A DNA stretch of 64,000 nucleotides from Streptomyces sp. NBC_00654 (GCF_026341775.1 NZ_JAPEOB010000001.1:2604001-2668000), one strand, 5' to 3'; shown: positions 17,220 to 26,353, numbered from the stretch's first letter. Numbers and translations are program-made. Notes: generated by a model from the letters alone, not told the origin.

Positions 17220-19502
17220 GTGGCGGCCGCCGCGCAGCGGATAGCGGTCATCGGCGGCGGGCCCGGCGGGCTCTACGCCGCGGCCCTCCTCAAACGGCTC
17301 GACCCGCACCGCGACATCACCGTCTGGGAGCGCAACGCCCCCGAGGACACCTTCGGCTTCGGCGTCGTCCTCTCCGACGAGACGCTCGGCGGCATCGAGC
17401 ACGCCGACCCCGTGGTGTACCGGCACCTGAGCGAGGAATTCGTCCGCTGGGACACGATCGACATCGTCCACCGGGGCCGCACCCACACCTCCGGCGGCCA
17501 CGGCTTCGCCGCCCTCGGCCGGCGCCGCCTCCTGGAGATCCTGCACGCCCGCTGCGCCTCCCTCGGCGTACACCTCCGCTTCCGCACCCCGGCGCCGCCG
17601 GCCGCCGAACTCGCGGCCCGCCACGACCTGGTCATCGCCGCCGACGGAGTGCACAGCGCCACCCGCGAGGCCCACGCCGACGCCTTCGGCCCGCGACTGA
17701 CCGCGCACCGCAACCGCTACATCTGGCTCGCCGCGGACTTCGCCCTGGACGCCTTCCGCTTCGAGATCGCCGAGACCGGGCACGGCGTGCAGCAACTGCA
17801 CGCCTACCCCTACGCGGCGAACGCCTCCACCGTCATCGTCGAGATGCGCGAGGAGGTCTGGCGGGCCGCCGGACTCGACACCGCCGGCCCCGCCGAGTCC
17901 GTCGCACACTGCGCCAAGACCTTCACCGAGGCACTGGACGGCAGGCCGCTGCGCGCCAACAAGTCCTCGTGGCTCACCTTCCGCACCGTCGTCAACACCC
18001 ACTGGTCGCACGGCAACACGGTCCTCATCGGGGATGCCGCCCACACCGCGCACTTCTCCATCGGATCCGGCACCAAACTCGCCGTCGAGGACGCCCTCGC
18101 GCTCGCCGCCTGCGTGGAGGAACAGCCCGACCTGCCCACGGCCCTGGCCGCGTACGAGCGGGAGCGCCGCCCGGTCGTCGCCTCCACCCAGCGCGCGGCG
18201 GCGGCCAGCCTGCGCTGGTTCGAGGAACTGGCCGCCTATGTGGACCAGCCGCCCCGCCGCTTCGCGTTCAACCTGCTCACCCGCAGCCGCCGTGTCACAC
18301 ACGACAACCTGCGGCTGCGCGACGCCACGTTCACCGCCGCCGTCGAGGAGGAGTTCGGCTGCCCGCCCGGCACCCCGCCGATGTTCACCCCGCTGCGGCT
18401 GCGCGGTCTCGAACTGCGCAACCGCGTCGTCGTCTCCCCGATGGACATGTACTCGGCCGTCGACGGGGTCCCCGGCGACTTCCACCTCGTCCACCTGGGC
18501 GCACGGGCGCTCGGCGGCGCCGGGCTCACCATGACCGAGATGGTGTGCGTCAGCCCCGAGGGCCGTATCACGCCCGGCTGCGCCGGTCTGTACACCGACG
18601 AACAGGCCGCCGCCTGGCGCAGGATCACCGACTTCGTGCACACGTCCGCGAACGGTGCCGCGATCGGCGTCCAGCTCGGCCACTCCGGCCGCAAGGGTTC
18701 CACGAAACTGATGTGGGAGGGCATCGACCAGCCGCTCGACACCGGCAACTGGCCGCTGTCCGCCGCCTCCCCGGTCCCGTACGCGCCCGGTGTCAGCCAA
18801 CTGCCCCGGGCGCTGGACCGGGCCGGACTCGACGCGGTCCGCGAAGAGTTCACCGCCGCCGCCCGGCGCGCCGCCCACTGCGGCTTCGACCTCCTCGAAC
18901 TCCACTGCGCCCACGGCTATCTGCTCTCCGGTTTCCTCTCCCCGCTCACCAACCACCGCACCGACGCCTACGGCGGCCCGGTCGGCAACCGGCTCCGCTA
19001 CCCCCTGGAGGTCTTCGACGCGGTCCGCGCCGTCTGGCCGCAGGACCGGCCCATGACCGTCCGGATCTCCGCCACGGACTGGGCGGAGGGCGGCACCAGC
19101 ACCGAGGACGCCCTCACGGTCGCACGCGCCTTCGCCGCGCACGGCGCCGACGCCATCGATGTCTCCACCGGCCAGGTGGTCCCCGGTGAACGCCCCGAGT
19201 ACGGCCGCTCCTACCAGACCCCGTACGCCGACCGCATCCGCAACACCGTCGGCGTCCCCGTCATCGCGGTCGGCGCCATCTCCTCCTGGGACGACGTCAA
19301 CTCGCTGCTCCTCGCGGGCCGCGCCGACCTCTGCGCCCTGGCCCGCCCGCATCTGTACGACCCGCACTGGACCCTGCACGCCGCCGCCGAACAGGGCTAC
19401 AGCGGTACGGCCGCGCCCTGGCCCCTCCCGTACCGGGCGGGCAGCCGCCCCCCGCCCACCGGCCGCACGGACGCGCCGAAGCCGAGACTCACCCTGGACT
19501 GA
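17220..19502 (+). CDS. Bifunctional aryl-CoA monooxygenase/OYE-type reductase
   Basis: Flavoprotein of 760 residues with two parts. Residues 1-390 form a class A FAD monooxygenase: IAVIGGGPGGLYAAALLKR, a DLVIAADGVHS motif, and VLIGDAAHTAHFSIGSG. Residues about 395-760 form an old-yellow-enzyme FMN reductase: FTPLRLRGLELRNRVVVSPM, GVQLGHSGRKG, HCAHGYLLSGFLSP. This fusion is that of 2-aminobenzoyl-CoA monooxygenase/reductase, also annotated as salicylyl-CoA 5-hydroxylase/oxidoreductase. It would hydroxylate and then reduce the aromatic ring of a CoA thioester. GTG at 17220 starts just after echA; the 3' end overlaps the opposite-strand hypothetical gene by 14 bp. Confidence 0.9.
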   Translation: MAAAAQRIAVIGGGPGGLYAAALLKRLDPHRDITVWERNAPEDTFGFGVVLSDETLGGIEHADPVVYRHLSEEFVRWDTIDIVHRGRTHTSGGHGFAALGRRRLLEILHARCASLGVHLRFRTPAPPAAELAARHDLVIAADGVHSATREAHADAFGPRLTAHRNRYIWLAADFALDAFRFEIAETGHGVQQLHAYPYAANASTVIVEMREEVWRAAGLDTAGPAESVAHCAKTFTEALDGRPLRANKSSWLTFRTVVNTHWSHGNTVLIGDAAHTAHFSIGSGTKLAVEDALALAACVEEQPDLPTALAAYERERRPVVASTQRAAAASLRWFEELAAYVDQPPRRFAFNLLTRSRRVTHDNLRLRDATFTAAVEEEFGCPPGTPPMFTPLRLRGLELRNRVVVSPMDMYSAVDGVPGDFHLVHLGARALGGAGLTMTEMVCVSPEGRITPGCAGLYTDEQAAAWRRITDFVHTSANGAAIGVQLGHSGRKGSTKLMWEGIDQPLDTGNWPLSAASPVPYAPGVSQLPRALDRAGLDAVREEFTAAARRAAHCGFDLLELHCAHGYLLSGFLSPLTNHRTDAYGGPVGNRLRYPLEVFDAVRAVWPQDRPMTVRISATDWAEGGTSTEDALTVARAFAAHGADAIDVSTGQVVPGERPEYGRSYQTPYADRIRNTVGVPVIAVGAISSWDDVNSLLLAGRADLCALARPHLYDPHWTLHAAAEQGYSGTAAPWPLPYRAGSRPPPTGRTDAPKPRLTLD

Positions 19503-20043
19503 CCCGGCCCGCGTCCCCGTCCGCCCCCGCCTCCGCGACCGCGCCCGCGTCCCCGTCCGCCCCCGCCCCCGCCTCCGCGACCGCGCCCGCCGCCTCGGCC
19601 CCGGCGGCCGTCAGGCACTCGTGGCAGCGGCAGGGGACCGGGTGCGGCGCCGCGTGATGCGCGTGCCGCTCCTCCCGGGCGATCCGTTCCAGCAGGGCGG
19701 CCAGTTCCTCCGCCTCCCCCTGGGTGCCCGTCGGCGTCCCGGTGCTCCCGGCGCGTGCCAGCACGGCCGGGCTGTACACCAACTGGGCCCGGAAGGTGTG
19801 CAGATGGCGGGTTCCCGTGTCGATGGCGATGAAGCGCCGGGTGTGCCGGCCGCGCCCCACGGTGGTCAGCTGCTGGTGGCCCGTCCCGGGGTAGGTGCCG
19901 ATGACGTACACCTTGGTGCCGCCCCGGTACGCCTTGGTCCCCGGGCGCAGTTCCTGGCCGAGATCCCCGTACCGGCGCCAGCGCACCACATTGGCCGCGA
20001 CCAGCCAGACGGCCTCCGGCCCGGATTCCCCGTCCGCGCTCAA
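19489..20043 (-). CDS. Hypothetical protein with Ala/Gly/Asp repeat tail
   Basis: A 184-residue protein I do not recognise. It starts at a TTG (20043) that overlaps the stop of the acetyltransferase gene (TTGA) and is preceded by GGAGGAGG, so translational coupling is well supported. The body has a compact motif set (NVVRWRRYGDLGQEL, GTKVYVIGTYPGTGH, RFIAIDTGTRHLHTFRAQLV) and a PCRCHECL cysteine cluster that could bind a metal. The last 40 residues are an Ala-Gly-Asp-Glu repeat. Its 3' end overlaps the flavoprotein gene on the other strand. Confidence 0.65.
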   Translation of the reverse strand: MSADGESGPEAVWLVAANVVRWRRYGDLGQELRPGTKAYRGGTKVYVIGTYPGTGHQQLTTVGRGRHTRRFIAIDTGTRHLHTFRAQLVYSPAVLARAGSTGTPTGTQGEAEELAALLERIAREERHAHHAAPHPVPCRCHECLTAAGAEAAGAVAEAGAGADGDAGAVAEAGADGDAGRVSPG

Positions 20044-20864
20044 CGTGCCTCCTCCGCGCTGATCAGCAGCCGGTCCGAGACCGGCTCGTACCCGATGCGC
20101 CGGTACACCCCGTTGCTGGTCGGATTCGCGAGGTCCGTGAACAGCAGGACCTCGGCCGCACCCGCCGCCCGTGCCGCCCGGCTGACCTCGGCCGTCACCG
20201 CGGCCGCGTAGCCGTGGCCCCGGTGCTCCGGCGGGGTGTACACACCCGCCACCCGCACCGCCCCCGCGGTCTCCGGCGAGACGCAGGCCATCGACACCGG
20301 AGCGCCCCCGTCCTCCCACAGGGTCAGCCTGCCGTCCGCCGTCCGCTCGTCGACGAACCGTTCCGCGTGGGTGCCCGGCTGGCCGACCTGCTCCGCGAAC
20401 GCCAGGTGCCAGGCCACGAGCAGCTCCCGGTCGGCGGCGACGGCGGCCCTGGGCCGGCCCGGCGGCGCGGGCGAGGGCGGGATCAACTCGCCCAGCCGGT
20501 ACAGCCGCTGTTCCTGCTCGACCCGGTGTCCGGGCCAGCCCGCGGCCAGGGCCTCGGCGCTCACCCGGTCCGCGCTGACGGTCGTCGGGTTCAGGGCCTC
20601 GGCCAGCGGACCGAGCGCCTCCGGGACCACGGAACCCAGCATCGGCGGATACGGCGGGGTGTGCACCAGCGTCCCCGCCACCTCGCCGTCCGCCCCGCGC
20701 CACCAGCCGAGCAACGGGTCCTCCTCGCCGTAGGCGTGCGGGCCGGTACGCCGCAGTGTCCCGGTGACGGTCAGCACCAGGGTGTTCTCGGCGGGACGGG
20801 CGGCGAGCGAGGCCCCGGCCGCGTCCAGGAACGCGTCGACGTCATCGGTGAAGGTCCAGGTCAT
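20040..20864 (-). CDS. GNAT-family N-acetyltransferase
   Basis: Acetyltransferase-fold protein of 274 residues. The C-terminal half has the acetyl-CoA binding pattern GVYTPPEHRGHGYAAAV followed by LFTDLANPTSNGVYRRIGY, typical of the FR47-like GNAT group. The N-terminal half is poorly conserved. The ATG at 20864 (MTWTFTDDVDAFL) is preferred to a start 12 codons upstream that adds a low-complexity Arg-rich leader. It is coupled to the hypothetical gene downstream. Substrate unknown. Confidence 0.8.
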   Translation of the reverse strand: MTWTFTDDVDAFLDAAGASLAARPAENTLVLTVTGTLRRTGPHAYGEEDPLLGWWRGADGEVAGTLVHTPPYPPMLGSVVPEALGPLAEALNPTTVSADRVSAEALAAGWPGHRVEQEQRLYRLGELIPPSPAPPGRPRAAVAADRELLVAWHLAFAEQVGQPGTHAERFVDERTADGRLTLWEDGGAPVSMACVSPETAGAVRVAGVYTPPEHRGHGYAAAVTAEVSRAARAAGAAEVLLFTDLANPTSNGVYRRIGYEPVSDRLLISAEEAR

Positions 20865-20978
20865 GCATGCATCCTGACGGGAACGCGGACCGCGCGGCAT
20901 CCGGATTTCGCCCGGTGGACGGGGCGTGCGCCACCGGTACGGCGCCGTGGGCCGCCGCCGCGCCGCCGGCCCCGCACC

Positions 20979-21800
20979 TCACCGCCGTACGAACCGCTCC
21001 CCGGCATCCCGCAGCCGCTCGTGCAGCAGCCCGAACACCTCCGCCGAGCGGCCCCCCGGCCACTCCTTCGGCAGCAGCTCCTCCGGCAGCCCCGGGTCCG
21101 CGTACGGCAGCCGGCGCCAGGAGTCCAGCGCCGGCAGATAGTCCCGGTAGGCCTCCCGCGGATCGGGGGCGCCGTCCTGCCCGGACCGGTCCTCCCAGGC
21201 CCGCAGTACCGGTTCGTGCCGTGCGAGGAAGTCCAGATGGAGCCGGGCGACGGCGTCCAGGTCCCACCAGCGCGCCACCGACTCCCGTGTCGCGGCGAAG
21301 CCGAGGTGCTGGGCGCGGAACAGGTCCACGTACGGGGCGAGTTCCAGCCGCTCCAGGGTGTGCCGGGTCTCCTCGTACAGCCCGGCGGGTGCGATCCACA
21401 CGCCGGGGGCCGCCGTGCCGAAGCCCAGCCGGGACAGCCGCGAGCGCAGCAGGTGCCGCTTGTGGCGCTCGGCTTCGGGTACGGAGAACACGGCGAGCAC
21501 CCAGCCGTCGGCGAGCCGGGGCGCCGGATGCCGGTAGATCCGCAGGTCACCGTCGTCCAGCAGCTGGCGGGCGTCGGCCGACAGCGTGTATCCGGCCGCG
21601 CCGTCCGCGGTCCGGGCCGGGACCAGCAGTTCGCGTCGTTTGAGACGGGAGACGGAGGAGCGTACGGACGGCGCGTCGACACCGACGGCGCCCAGCAGCC
21701 GGATCAGCTCGGCCACCGGCAGCGGGGCGTTGCCGGGGGAACGGCCGTAGGCGCCGTAGAGGGTGACGATCAGGGAACGGGGGGTATGGAGCTCGGCCAC
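20979..21800 (-). CDS. paaX: PaaX-family transcriptional regulator
   Basis: PaaX-type regulator of 273 residues with an N-terminal winged helix (PRSLIVTLYGAYGR, then SVRSSVSRLKRRELL) and the PaaX C-terminal domain. PaaX proteins repress CoA-thioester catabolic operons and are released by an aryl-CoA effector. Here it lies between the flavoprotein operon and the aryl-CoA ligase, and is the only regulator in the cluster. GTG start at 21800, with a GTGATCAC palindrome just upstream. Inferred targets are the two TGACGGTAGTCA sites. Confidence 0.87.
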   Translation of the reverse strand: MAELHTPRSLIVTLYGAYGRSPGNAPLPVAELIRLLGAVGVDAPSVRSSVSRLKRRELLVPARTADGAAGYTLSADARQLLDDGDLRIYRHPAPRLADGWVLAVFSVPEAERHKRHLLRSRLSRLGFGTAAPGVWIAPAGLYEETRHTLERLELAPYVDLFRAQHLGFAATRESVARWWDLDAVARLHLDFLARHEPVLRAWEDRSGQDGAPDPREAYRDYLPALDSWRRLPYADPGLPEELLPKEWPGGRSAEVFGLLHERLRDAGERFVRR

Positions 21801-21867
21801 GTGATCACTCTAGGGGCTGTCCGGTACATGGCGCCGTCCGCCTTGGGGGCGGGCCGGGCGGGAGGTG

Positions 21868-23526
21868 TCACCGGGGCGGGACGGTGTTCTCCCGCAGCCG
21901 GAACCGTTGGAGCTTGCCGGTCGCGGTCCGGGGCAGGGCGGCCGTGAACTCGAAGACGCGTGGGCACTTGTGCGGGGCGAGCGCGCCTTTCATATAGGCG
22001 CGCAGGGAGTCCGCCGACTGCGAGGAACCCTCCCGCAGGACCACGTACGCCACCACGATCTGGCCGCGCAGCTCGTCGTCCCGGCCCACCACGGCGGCCT
22101 CCGTCACCTCGGGGTGGCGCAGCAGGGCCTCCTCCACCTCGGGGCCCGCGATGTTGTAGCCGGAGGAGATGATCATGTCGTCGGCGCGGGCGACGTAGCG
22201 GAAGTAGCCGTCCGGCTCACGGACGTACGTATCGCCCGTCATGTTCCAGCCGTTGCGCACGTACTGCGTCTGCCGGGGGTCGGCGAGATAGCGGCAGCCG
22301 ACGGGGCCGCGCACGGCGAGCAGCCCCGGTTCGCCGTCGGGCAGTTCCTCGCCGTCCTCGTCGACCACCCGCGCCTCCCAGCCCGGGACCGGGACGCCGG
22401 TGGTGCCGGGGCGGATGGCGTCGTCGGCGGCCGAGATGAAGATGTGCAGCAGCTCGGTGGCCCCGATGCCGTTGATGATGCGCAGCCCGGTCCTCTCGTA
22501 CCAGGACCGCCAGGTCGCGGCGGGCAGATTCTCCCCCGCCGACACACAGCGGCGCAGCGCGGACAGGTCGTGGCCGTCGAGCCGGTCGAGCATCGTGCGG
22601 TACGCGGTCGGCGCGGTGAACAGCACCGAGACCCGGTGTCTGGCCAGCGCGGGCAGCAGCTGCCCGGGGCCCGACTGCTCCAGCAGCAGCGATGAGGCCC
22701 CCACTCGCAGGGGGAAGATCACCAGTCCGCCGAGCCCGAAGGTGAAGCCCAGCGGCGGGCTGCCGGCGAACACGTCGTCGGGCACGGGACGCAGCACATG
22801 GCGGGAGAAGGTGTCGGCGACGGCCAGTACGTCGCGGTGGAAGTGCATACAGCCCTTGGGCCGGCCCGTGGTTCCCGAGGTGAACGCGATCAGGGCGACA
22901 TCGTCGGCGGCGGTGTCCACGGCCGGGTAGGGGCCGGGGCGGGACTCGGCGAGCCGGGTCAGATCGTCCGGGCCGTCCCCGCCGTAGAGGGTGATCCGCA
23001 CCCCCGGGACCCCGGCGTTCACCAGGTCGTCGGCACCGCGCGCGTCACACAGCGCGTGGCTGACCCGGGCCAGCGAGCAGATGGTGGCCAGCTCCTGCGA
23101 GCGGGCCTGCGCCAGTACGGTGACGGCGACCGCGCCCGCCTTCATCACCGCGAGCCAGCAGGCGGCCAGCCAGGGAGTGGTGGGGCCGCGCAGCAGCACA
23201 CGGTTGCCGGGGGAGACGTCCAGATCGTCCGTGAGGACATGGGCGATCCGGTCCACCCGGTCCCGCAGCTCACCGTAGCTCCAGACGGTGCCGTCGTCGG
23301 TGCGGAAGGCGGGGCGGTCGGGGCCCAGATGGCCGATGGTGGCGTCCAGCAGTTCGTAGCCGCAGTTCAGCCGGTCGGGGTAGCGCAGCTCCGTACGGTC
23401 GAGTGCCAGCTCGGGCCACTGACCGGGCGGCGGGAGATGGTCACGGGGAAAGGTATCGGTGTGCGCGCTCGATATGCGCGTGGCGCTCTTGGACGCCTGC
23501 GCACCCGGCGAGGAATTCGGCTCCAT
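21868..23526 (-). CDS. Benzoate/2-aminobenzoate-CoA ligase
   Basis: ANL-family acyl-CoA ligase of 552 residues. The AMP-binding loop reads IAFTSGTTGRPKGCMH, the A5 region NGIGATELLH, and the C-terminal hinge and catalytic Lys lie in RADDMIISSGYNIAGPEVE and TATGKLQR. The segment ELRYPDRLNCGYELLD is characteristic of 2-aminobenzoate-CoA and benzoate-CoA ligases. It would activate the aromatic acid for the bifunctional flavoprotein. It is divergent from the acyl-CoA dehydrogenase gene and shares its 91-bp promoter region with the palindromic site. Substrate choice (anthranilate, salicylate or benzoate) is inferred from neighbours. Confidence 0.88.
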   Translation of the reverse strand: MEPNSSPGAQASKSATRISSAHTDTFPRDHLPPPGQWPELALDRTELRYPDRLNCGYELLDATIGHLGPDRPAFRTDDGTVWSYGELRDRVDRIAHVLTDDLDVSPGNRVLLRGPTTPWLAACWLAVMKAGAVAVTVLAQARSQELATICSLARVSHALCDARGADDLVNAGVPGVRITLYGGDGPDDLTRLAESRPGPYPAVDTAADDVALIAFTSGTTGRPKGCMHFHRDVLAVADTFSRHVLRPVPDDVFAGSPPLGFTFGLGGLVIFPLRVGASSLLLEQSGPGQLLPALARHRVSVLFTAPTAYRTMLDRLDGHDLSALRRCVSAGENLPAATWRSWYERTGLRIINGIGATELLHIFISAADDAIRPGTTGVPVPGWEARVVDEDGEELPDGEPGLLAVRGPVGCRYLADPRQTQYVRNGWNMTGDTYVREPDGYFRYVARADDMIISSGYNIAGPEVEEALLRHPEVTEAAVVGRDDELRGQIVVAYVVLREGSSQSADSLRAYMKGALAPHKCPRVFEFTAALPRTATGKLQRFRLRENTVPPR

Positions 23527-23557
23527 GAAGGATCGCCCCCTTGTCGCCTCTGGAGCG

Positions 23558-23593
23558 TATCGTTTGAGTGACGGTAGTCAACGGTCCGCGATA
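23558..23593. promoter_or_regulatory. Operator candidate in ligase/dehydrogenase divergent promoter
   Basis: TGAC-GGTA-GTCA (23569-23580) with GTATCG at 23557-23562, in the 91-bp gap between two divergent genes. It is flanked by an outer inverted pair TATCG (23558-23562) and CGATA (23589-23593). The core 12-mer is identical to the one before echA. One site could control both directions. Confidence 0.6.
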
Positions 23594-23617
23594 AGACGTG
23601 ACAAGAGAGGCGCCGGT

Positions 23618-24751
23618 ATGACGGTATTCTCCCTCGATCCGGCACAAACCGCATGGTGTGAAGAGCTGCGTACCCTCGCCGAGGAGCGGCTGCGCCCGCT
23701 CGCGGAGAAGGGCGGGCCCGGACACGTCAACCGTCCGCTCCTCGCCGCGCTGGGAGAGCTGGGCCTGCTCGGCAGGCTCTTCGGCTCCGGCGCCCTGGAC
23801 CTCTGTCTGCTCCGGGAGTCCCTGGCCCGCGGCTGCACCGAGGCCGAGACCGCGCTCGCCCTCCAGGGCCTGGGCGCGTCTCCGATCGTCCAGGCGGGCA
23901 CGGCCGCCCAGCGCGAACGCTGGCTGCCGGAGGTCCGCGCGGGCCGTGCCGTCGCCGCCTTCGCGCTGAGCGAGTCCGGCGCGGGCTCGGATGCCGCGGC
24001 CCTCTCGCTGGCGGCCGACCGCACACCGGACGGCTGGCGGCTGACCGGGGGAAAATGCTGGATCTCCAACGCGCCCGAAGCCGATTTCTACACGGTCTTC
24101 GCCCGCACGACGCAGGGCGCCGGAGCCCGTGGTGTCACCGCGTTCCTGGTCCCGGCCGACCGCCCCGGACTCACCGGAGCGGCCCTCGACATGCTCTCCC
24201 CGCACCCGCTGGGCACCCTCGACTTCGACGGCGTACCGGTCACCGCCGACGACCTGCTCGGCGAACCGGACCGGGGCTTCAGGGTCGCGATGAACACCCT
24301 CAACCTCTTCCGGCCGAGCGTGGGGGCCTTCGCCGTCGGCATGGCGCGGGCCGCCCTCGACGCGACCCTGGACCACACCTCCGTACGCACCGCGTTCGGC
24401 GGTCCGCTGCGGGACCTCCAGGCGGTCTCCCACCAGGTCGCCGAGATGGCCACCCGCACCGAGGCCGCCCGGCTCCTGGTGTACGCGGCCGCCGCCGCCC
24501 ACGACGCGGGCGAACCGGGCGTGCCCCGGCGCGCGGCCATGGCCAAGCTGTACGCCACCGAGACCGCGCAGTACGTCGTGGACGCGGCCGTCCAACTGCA
24601 CGGCGCCCGCGCACTGCGCCGCGGCCATCTCCTGGAACACCTCTACCGGGAGGTCCGCGCGCCCCGGATCTACGAGGGCGCCAGCGAGGTGCAGCGCACG
24701 ATCATCGCCAAGGAGCTGTACGCCCGTCCGACCCAGGAGCCGCCCGTATGA
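23618..24751 (+). CDS. Acyl-CoA dehydrogenase
   Basis: Acyl-CoA dehydrogenase of 377 residues, FAD-dependent. Signatures: AFALSESGAGSDAAAL, WISNAPEADFYTVFAR, and the late YEGASEVQRTIIAKEL that carries the catalytic Glu region. The ATG at 23618 follows AAGAGAGG. The frame is open to 23459, but that stretch lies in the divergent promoter and ligase gene. It overlaps ridA by four bases. In the cluster it should oxidise a saturated or ring-derived CoA intermediate. Confidence 0.9.
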   Translation: MTVFSLDPAQTAWCEELRTLAEERLRPLAEKGGPGHVNRPLLAALGELGLLGRLFGSGALDLCLLRESLARGCTEAETALALQGLGASPIVQAGTAAQRERWLPEVRAGRAVAAFALSESGAGSDAAALSLAADRTPDGWRLTGGKCWISNAPEADFYTVFARTTQGAGARGVTAFLVPADRPGLTGAALDMLSPHPLGTLDFDGVPVTADDLLGEPDRGFRVAMNTLNLFRPSVGAFAVGMARAALDATLDHTSVRTAFGGPLRDLQAVSHQVAEMATRTEAARLLVYAAAAAHDAGEPGVPRRAAMAKLYATETAQYVVDAAVQLHGARALRRGHLLEHLYREVRAPRIYEGASEVQRTIIAKELYARPTQEPPV

Positions 24752-25149
24752 GCCCTGTCCAACGCATCAACCCGGCCGAACTCGCCCCGCCCACCGGCTT
24801 CTCGCACGCCGTCACGGCCGAGGGCGGACAGCTGGTCTTCCTCGCCGGGCAGACCGCCCTCGACCCCGACGGCAAGATCATCGGAGGCACGCTGCCCGAG
24901 CAGTTCGCGACGGCGCTCACCAATCTGCTCACCGCCCTGCGCGCGGCGGGCGGCGCCCCCGCGGACCTGGTACGGGTCACGGTGTACGCCACCGACATCG
25001 CCGACTACCGCGCCCACGCCGGTGAACTGGGCCGGGTCTGGCGGAGTCTGGCCGGGCGGGACTATCCCGCGATGGCGGTGATCGGCACGGTCCGGCTCTG
25101 GGACGAACAGGCCCTGGTGGAGCTCGACGGGATCGCCGTGCTGCCCTGA
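24748..25149 (+). CDS. ridA: RidA-family enamine/imine deaminase
   Basis: RidA/YjgF/TdcF-type protein of 133 residues. Conserved pattern: VFLAGQTALDPDGKIIGG, NLLTALRAAGGAPADLVRVTVYATD, and the substrate Arg/Glu region toward ALVELDGIAVL. These proteins hydrolyse reactive enamines/imines to ketones and ammonia. After reduction of 2-aminobenzoyl-CoA the product is an enamine, so this gene is a natural partner and favours an amino-substituted substrate. ATGA overlap with the dehydrogenase gene. Confidence 0.88.
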   Translation: MSPVQRINPAELAPPTGFSHAVTAEGGQLVFLAGQTALDPDGKIIGGTLPEQFATALTNLLTALRAAGGAPADLVRVTVYATDIADYRAHAGELGRVWRSLAGRDYPAMAVIGTVRLWDEQALVELDGIAVLP

Positions 25150-25154
25150 ACACG

Positions 25155-25193
25155 GCGGTGGGCGGACCCGGTCCGGCCGGGCCCGCCCACCGC
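25155..25193. terminator. Bidirectional hairpin between ridA and FAD gene
   Basis: GCGGTGGGCGG (25155-25165) pairs perfectly with CCGCCCACCGC (25183-25193); five further base pairs form inside after one mismatch. It lies between two converging genes, so it can end both transcripts. Confidence 0.75.
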
Positions 25194-25219
25194 GCGCGGC
25201 ATCAGCGGCGTACCGCGGA

Positions 25220-26353
25220 TCAGTACGGCTTGACCAGCACGTGGGCGGCCCCCGGAATACCGACCTTCAGCAGCTCGTCCTCCTCGGGCGTCGTCGCGTT
25301 GCCGGTCTCCTGCTTCAGGATCGCCCGCGACATGCTCTGCACCCACATGGCGCGCGGCCTGCGCCGGGCCTCCCAGGCGGTGAGGGCCGCGGCGACGTCG
25401 TCCTCGGCGTCCAGCGACTCGGCCAGCACCTGCGCGTCCTCGACGGCCATCGCCGCGCCCTGCGCCAGATGCGGGGTGCTGGCGTGCGCGGCGTCACCGG
25501 CCAGCACGACCCGGCCCACGTGCCACGGCTCCTCGACCGTCACCTGCGAGATCCGCGAGTACACCACGGCCCGCGGGTCGGTGACATGGCGCAGCGCCTC
25601 GGCGACCGGCCCGGAGAACCCGGCCAGCCGCTCCGCGAGCTGCTCGTGCGCCCGCTCCGGGTCCGGCCGGAAGTCCTCGGCCTCGGCGAACACCGCGCCC
25701 AGGTACATCAGTTCGTCCGTGATCGGGGTGAGCAGCGCCTTCGCGGCCTGATTGCCCGTGCTCATCACGACACCCTGGACCTCGGGCTGACGGGGCACGG
25801 TGACCCGCCAGTTGGCGAAGCCGGTGTACTCGGGCCGGAAGCGGTCGCCGTAGAGCCGGGTGCGCAGCGGCGAGCCGATGCCGTCGAAGCCCACGACCAG
25901 GTCCCAGCGGGCGGCCGAGCCGTCGGACAGGGTCACATCCACCCCGGCGCCGTCGTCGGTCAGCCCGGTGATCGTCGCGCCGAAGCGGACCGGCACTCCG
26001 GCGGCCGTCGCGGCCTGGCCGAGCACCTCGGCCAGGGCGGGGCGCGGTATGCCGTTGTTGGAGGGGGCATCGCCCATCCGCGGCTGCGGGATCCTGGCGA
26101 GCGTGGCGCCGGCCGGGTCGCAGATCGTCAGCACCTCCCACTCGAAGCCCGCCTTCACACAAGCGTCGAGCACCCCGATCTCCCGCATGACGTGCAGGGC
26201 GTTGGAGGGCTGGATGATGCCGACGCCGAGCGCGTCCAGCTCCTCGCGCAGCTCGACGACCTCGACGGTGTGACCGCGCCGGGCCAGCGCGACGGCGAGG
26301 GTCAGTCCGCCGATCCCGCCGCCGTGGATCAGTACGCGCAGGGGTGATGCCAT
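25220..26353 (-). CDS. FAD-dependent monooxygenase in cvnE position
   Basis: Class A flavoprotein monooxygenase of 377 residues. FAD-binding is shown by VLIHGGGIGGLTLAVALARRGH, WDLVVGFDGIGSPLR, and VVLAGDAAHASTPHLAQGAAMA. It lies 64 bp downstream of cvnD of conservon 2 in the same direction, where conservon P450 genes usually lie, and may be co-transcribed with it. It also neighbours the aromatic cluster, tail to tail with ridA, so a role there is possible. Substrate unknown. The gap before it is purine-rich with a GGAG site. Confidence 0.87.
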   Translation of the reverse strand: MASPLRVLIHGGGIGGLTLAVALARRGHTVEVVELREELDALGVGIIQPSNALHVMREIGVLDACVKAGFEWEVLTICDPAGATLARIPQPRMGDAPSNNGIPRPALAEVLGQAATAAGVPVRFGATITGLTDDGAGVDVTLSDGSAARWDLVVGFDGIGSPLRTRLYGDRFRPEYTGFANWRVTVPRQPEVQGVVMSTGNQAAKALLTPITDELMYLGAVFAEAEDFRPDPERAHEQLAERLAGFSGPVAEALRHVTDPRAVVYSRISQVTVEEPWHVGRVVLAGDAAHASTPHLAQGAAMAVEDAQVLAESLDAEDDVAAALTAWEARRRPRAMWVQSMSRAILKQETGNATTPEEDELLKVGIPGAAHVLVKPY

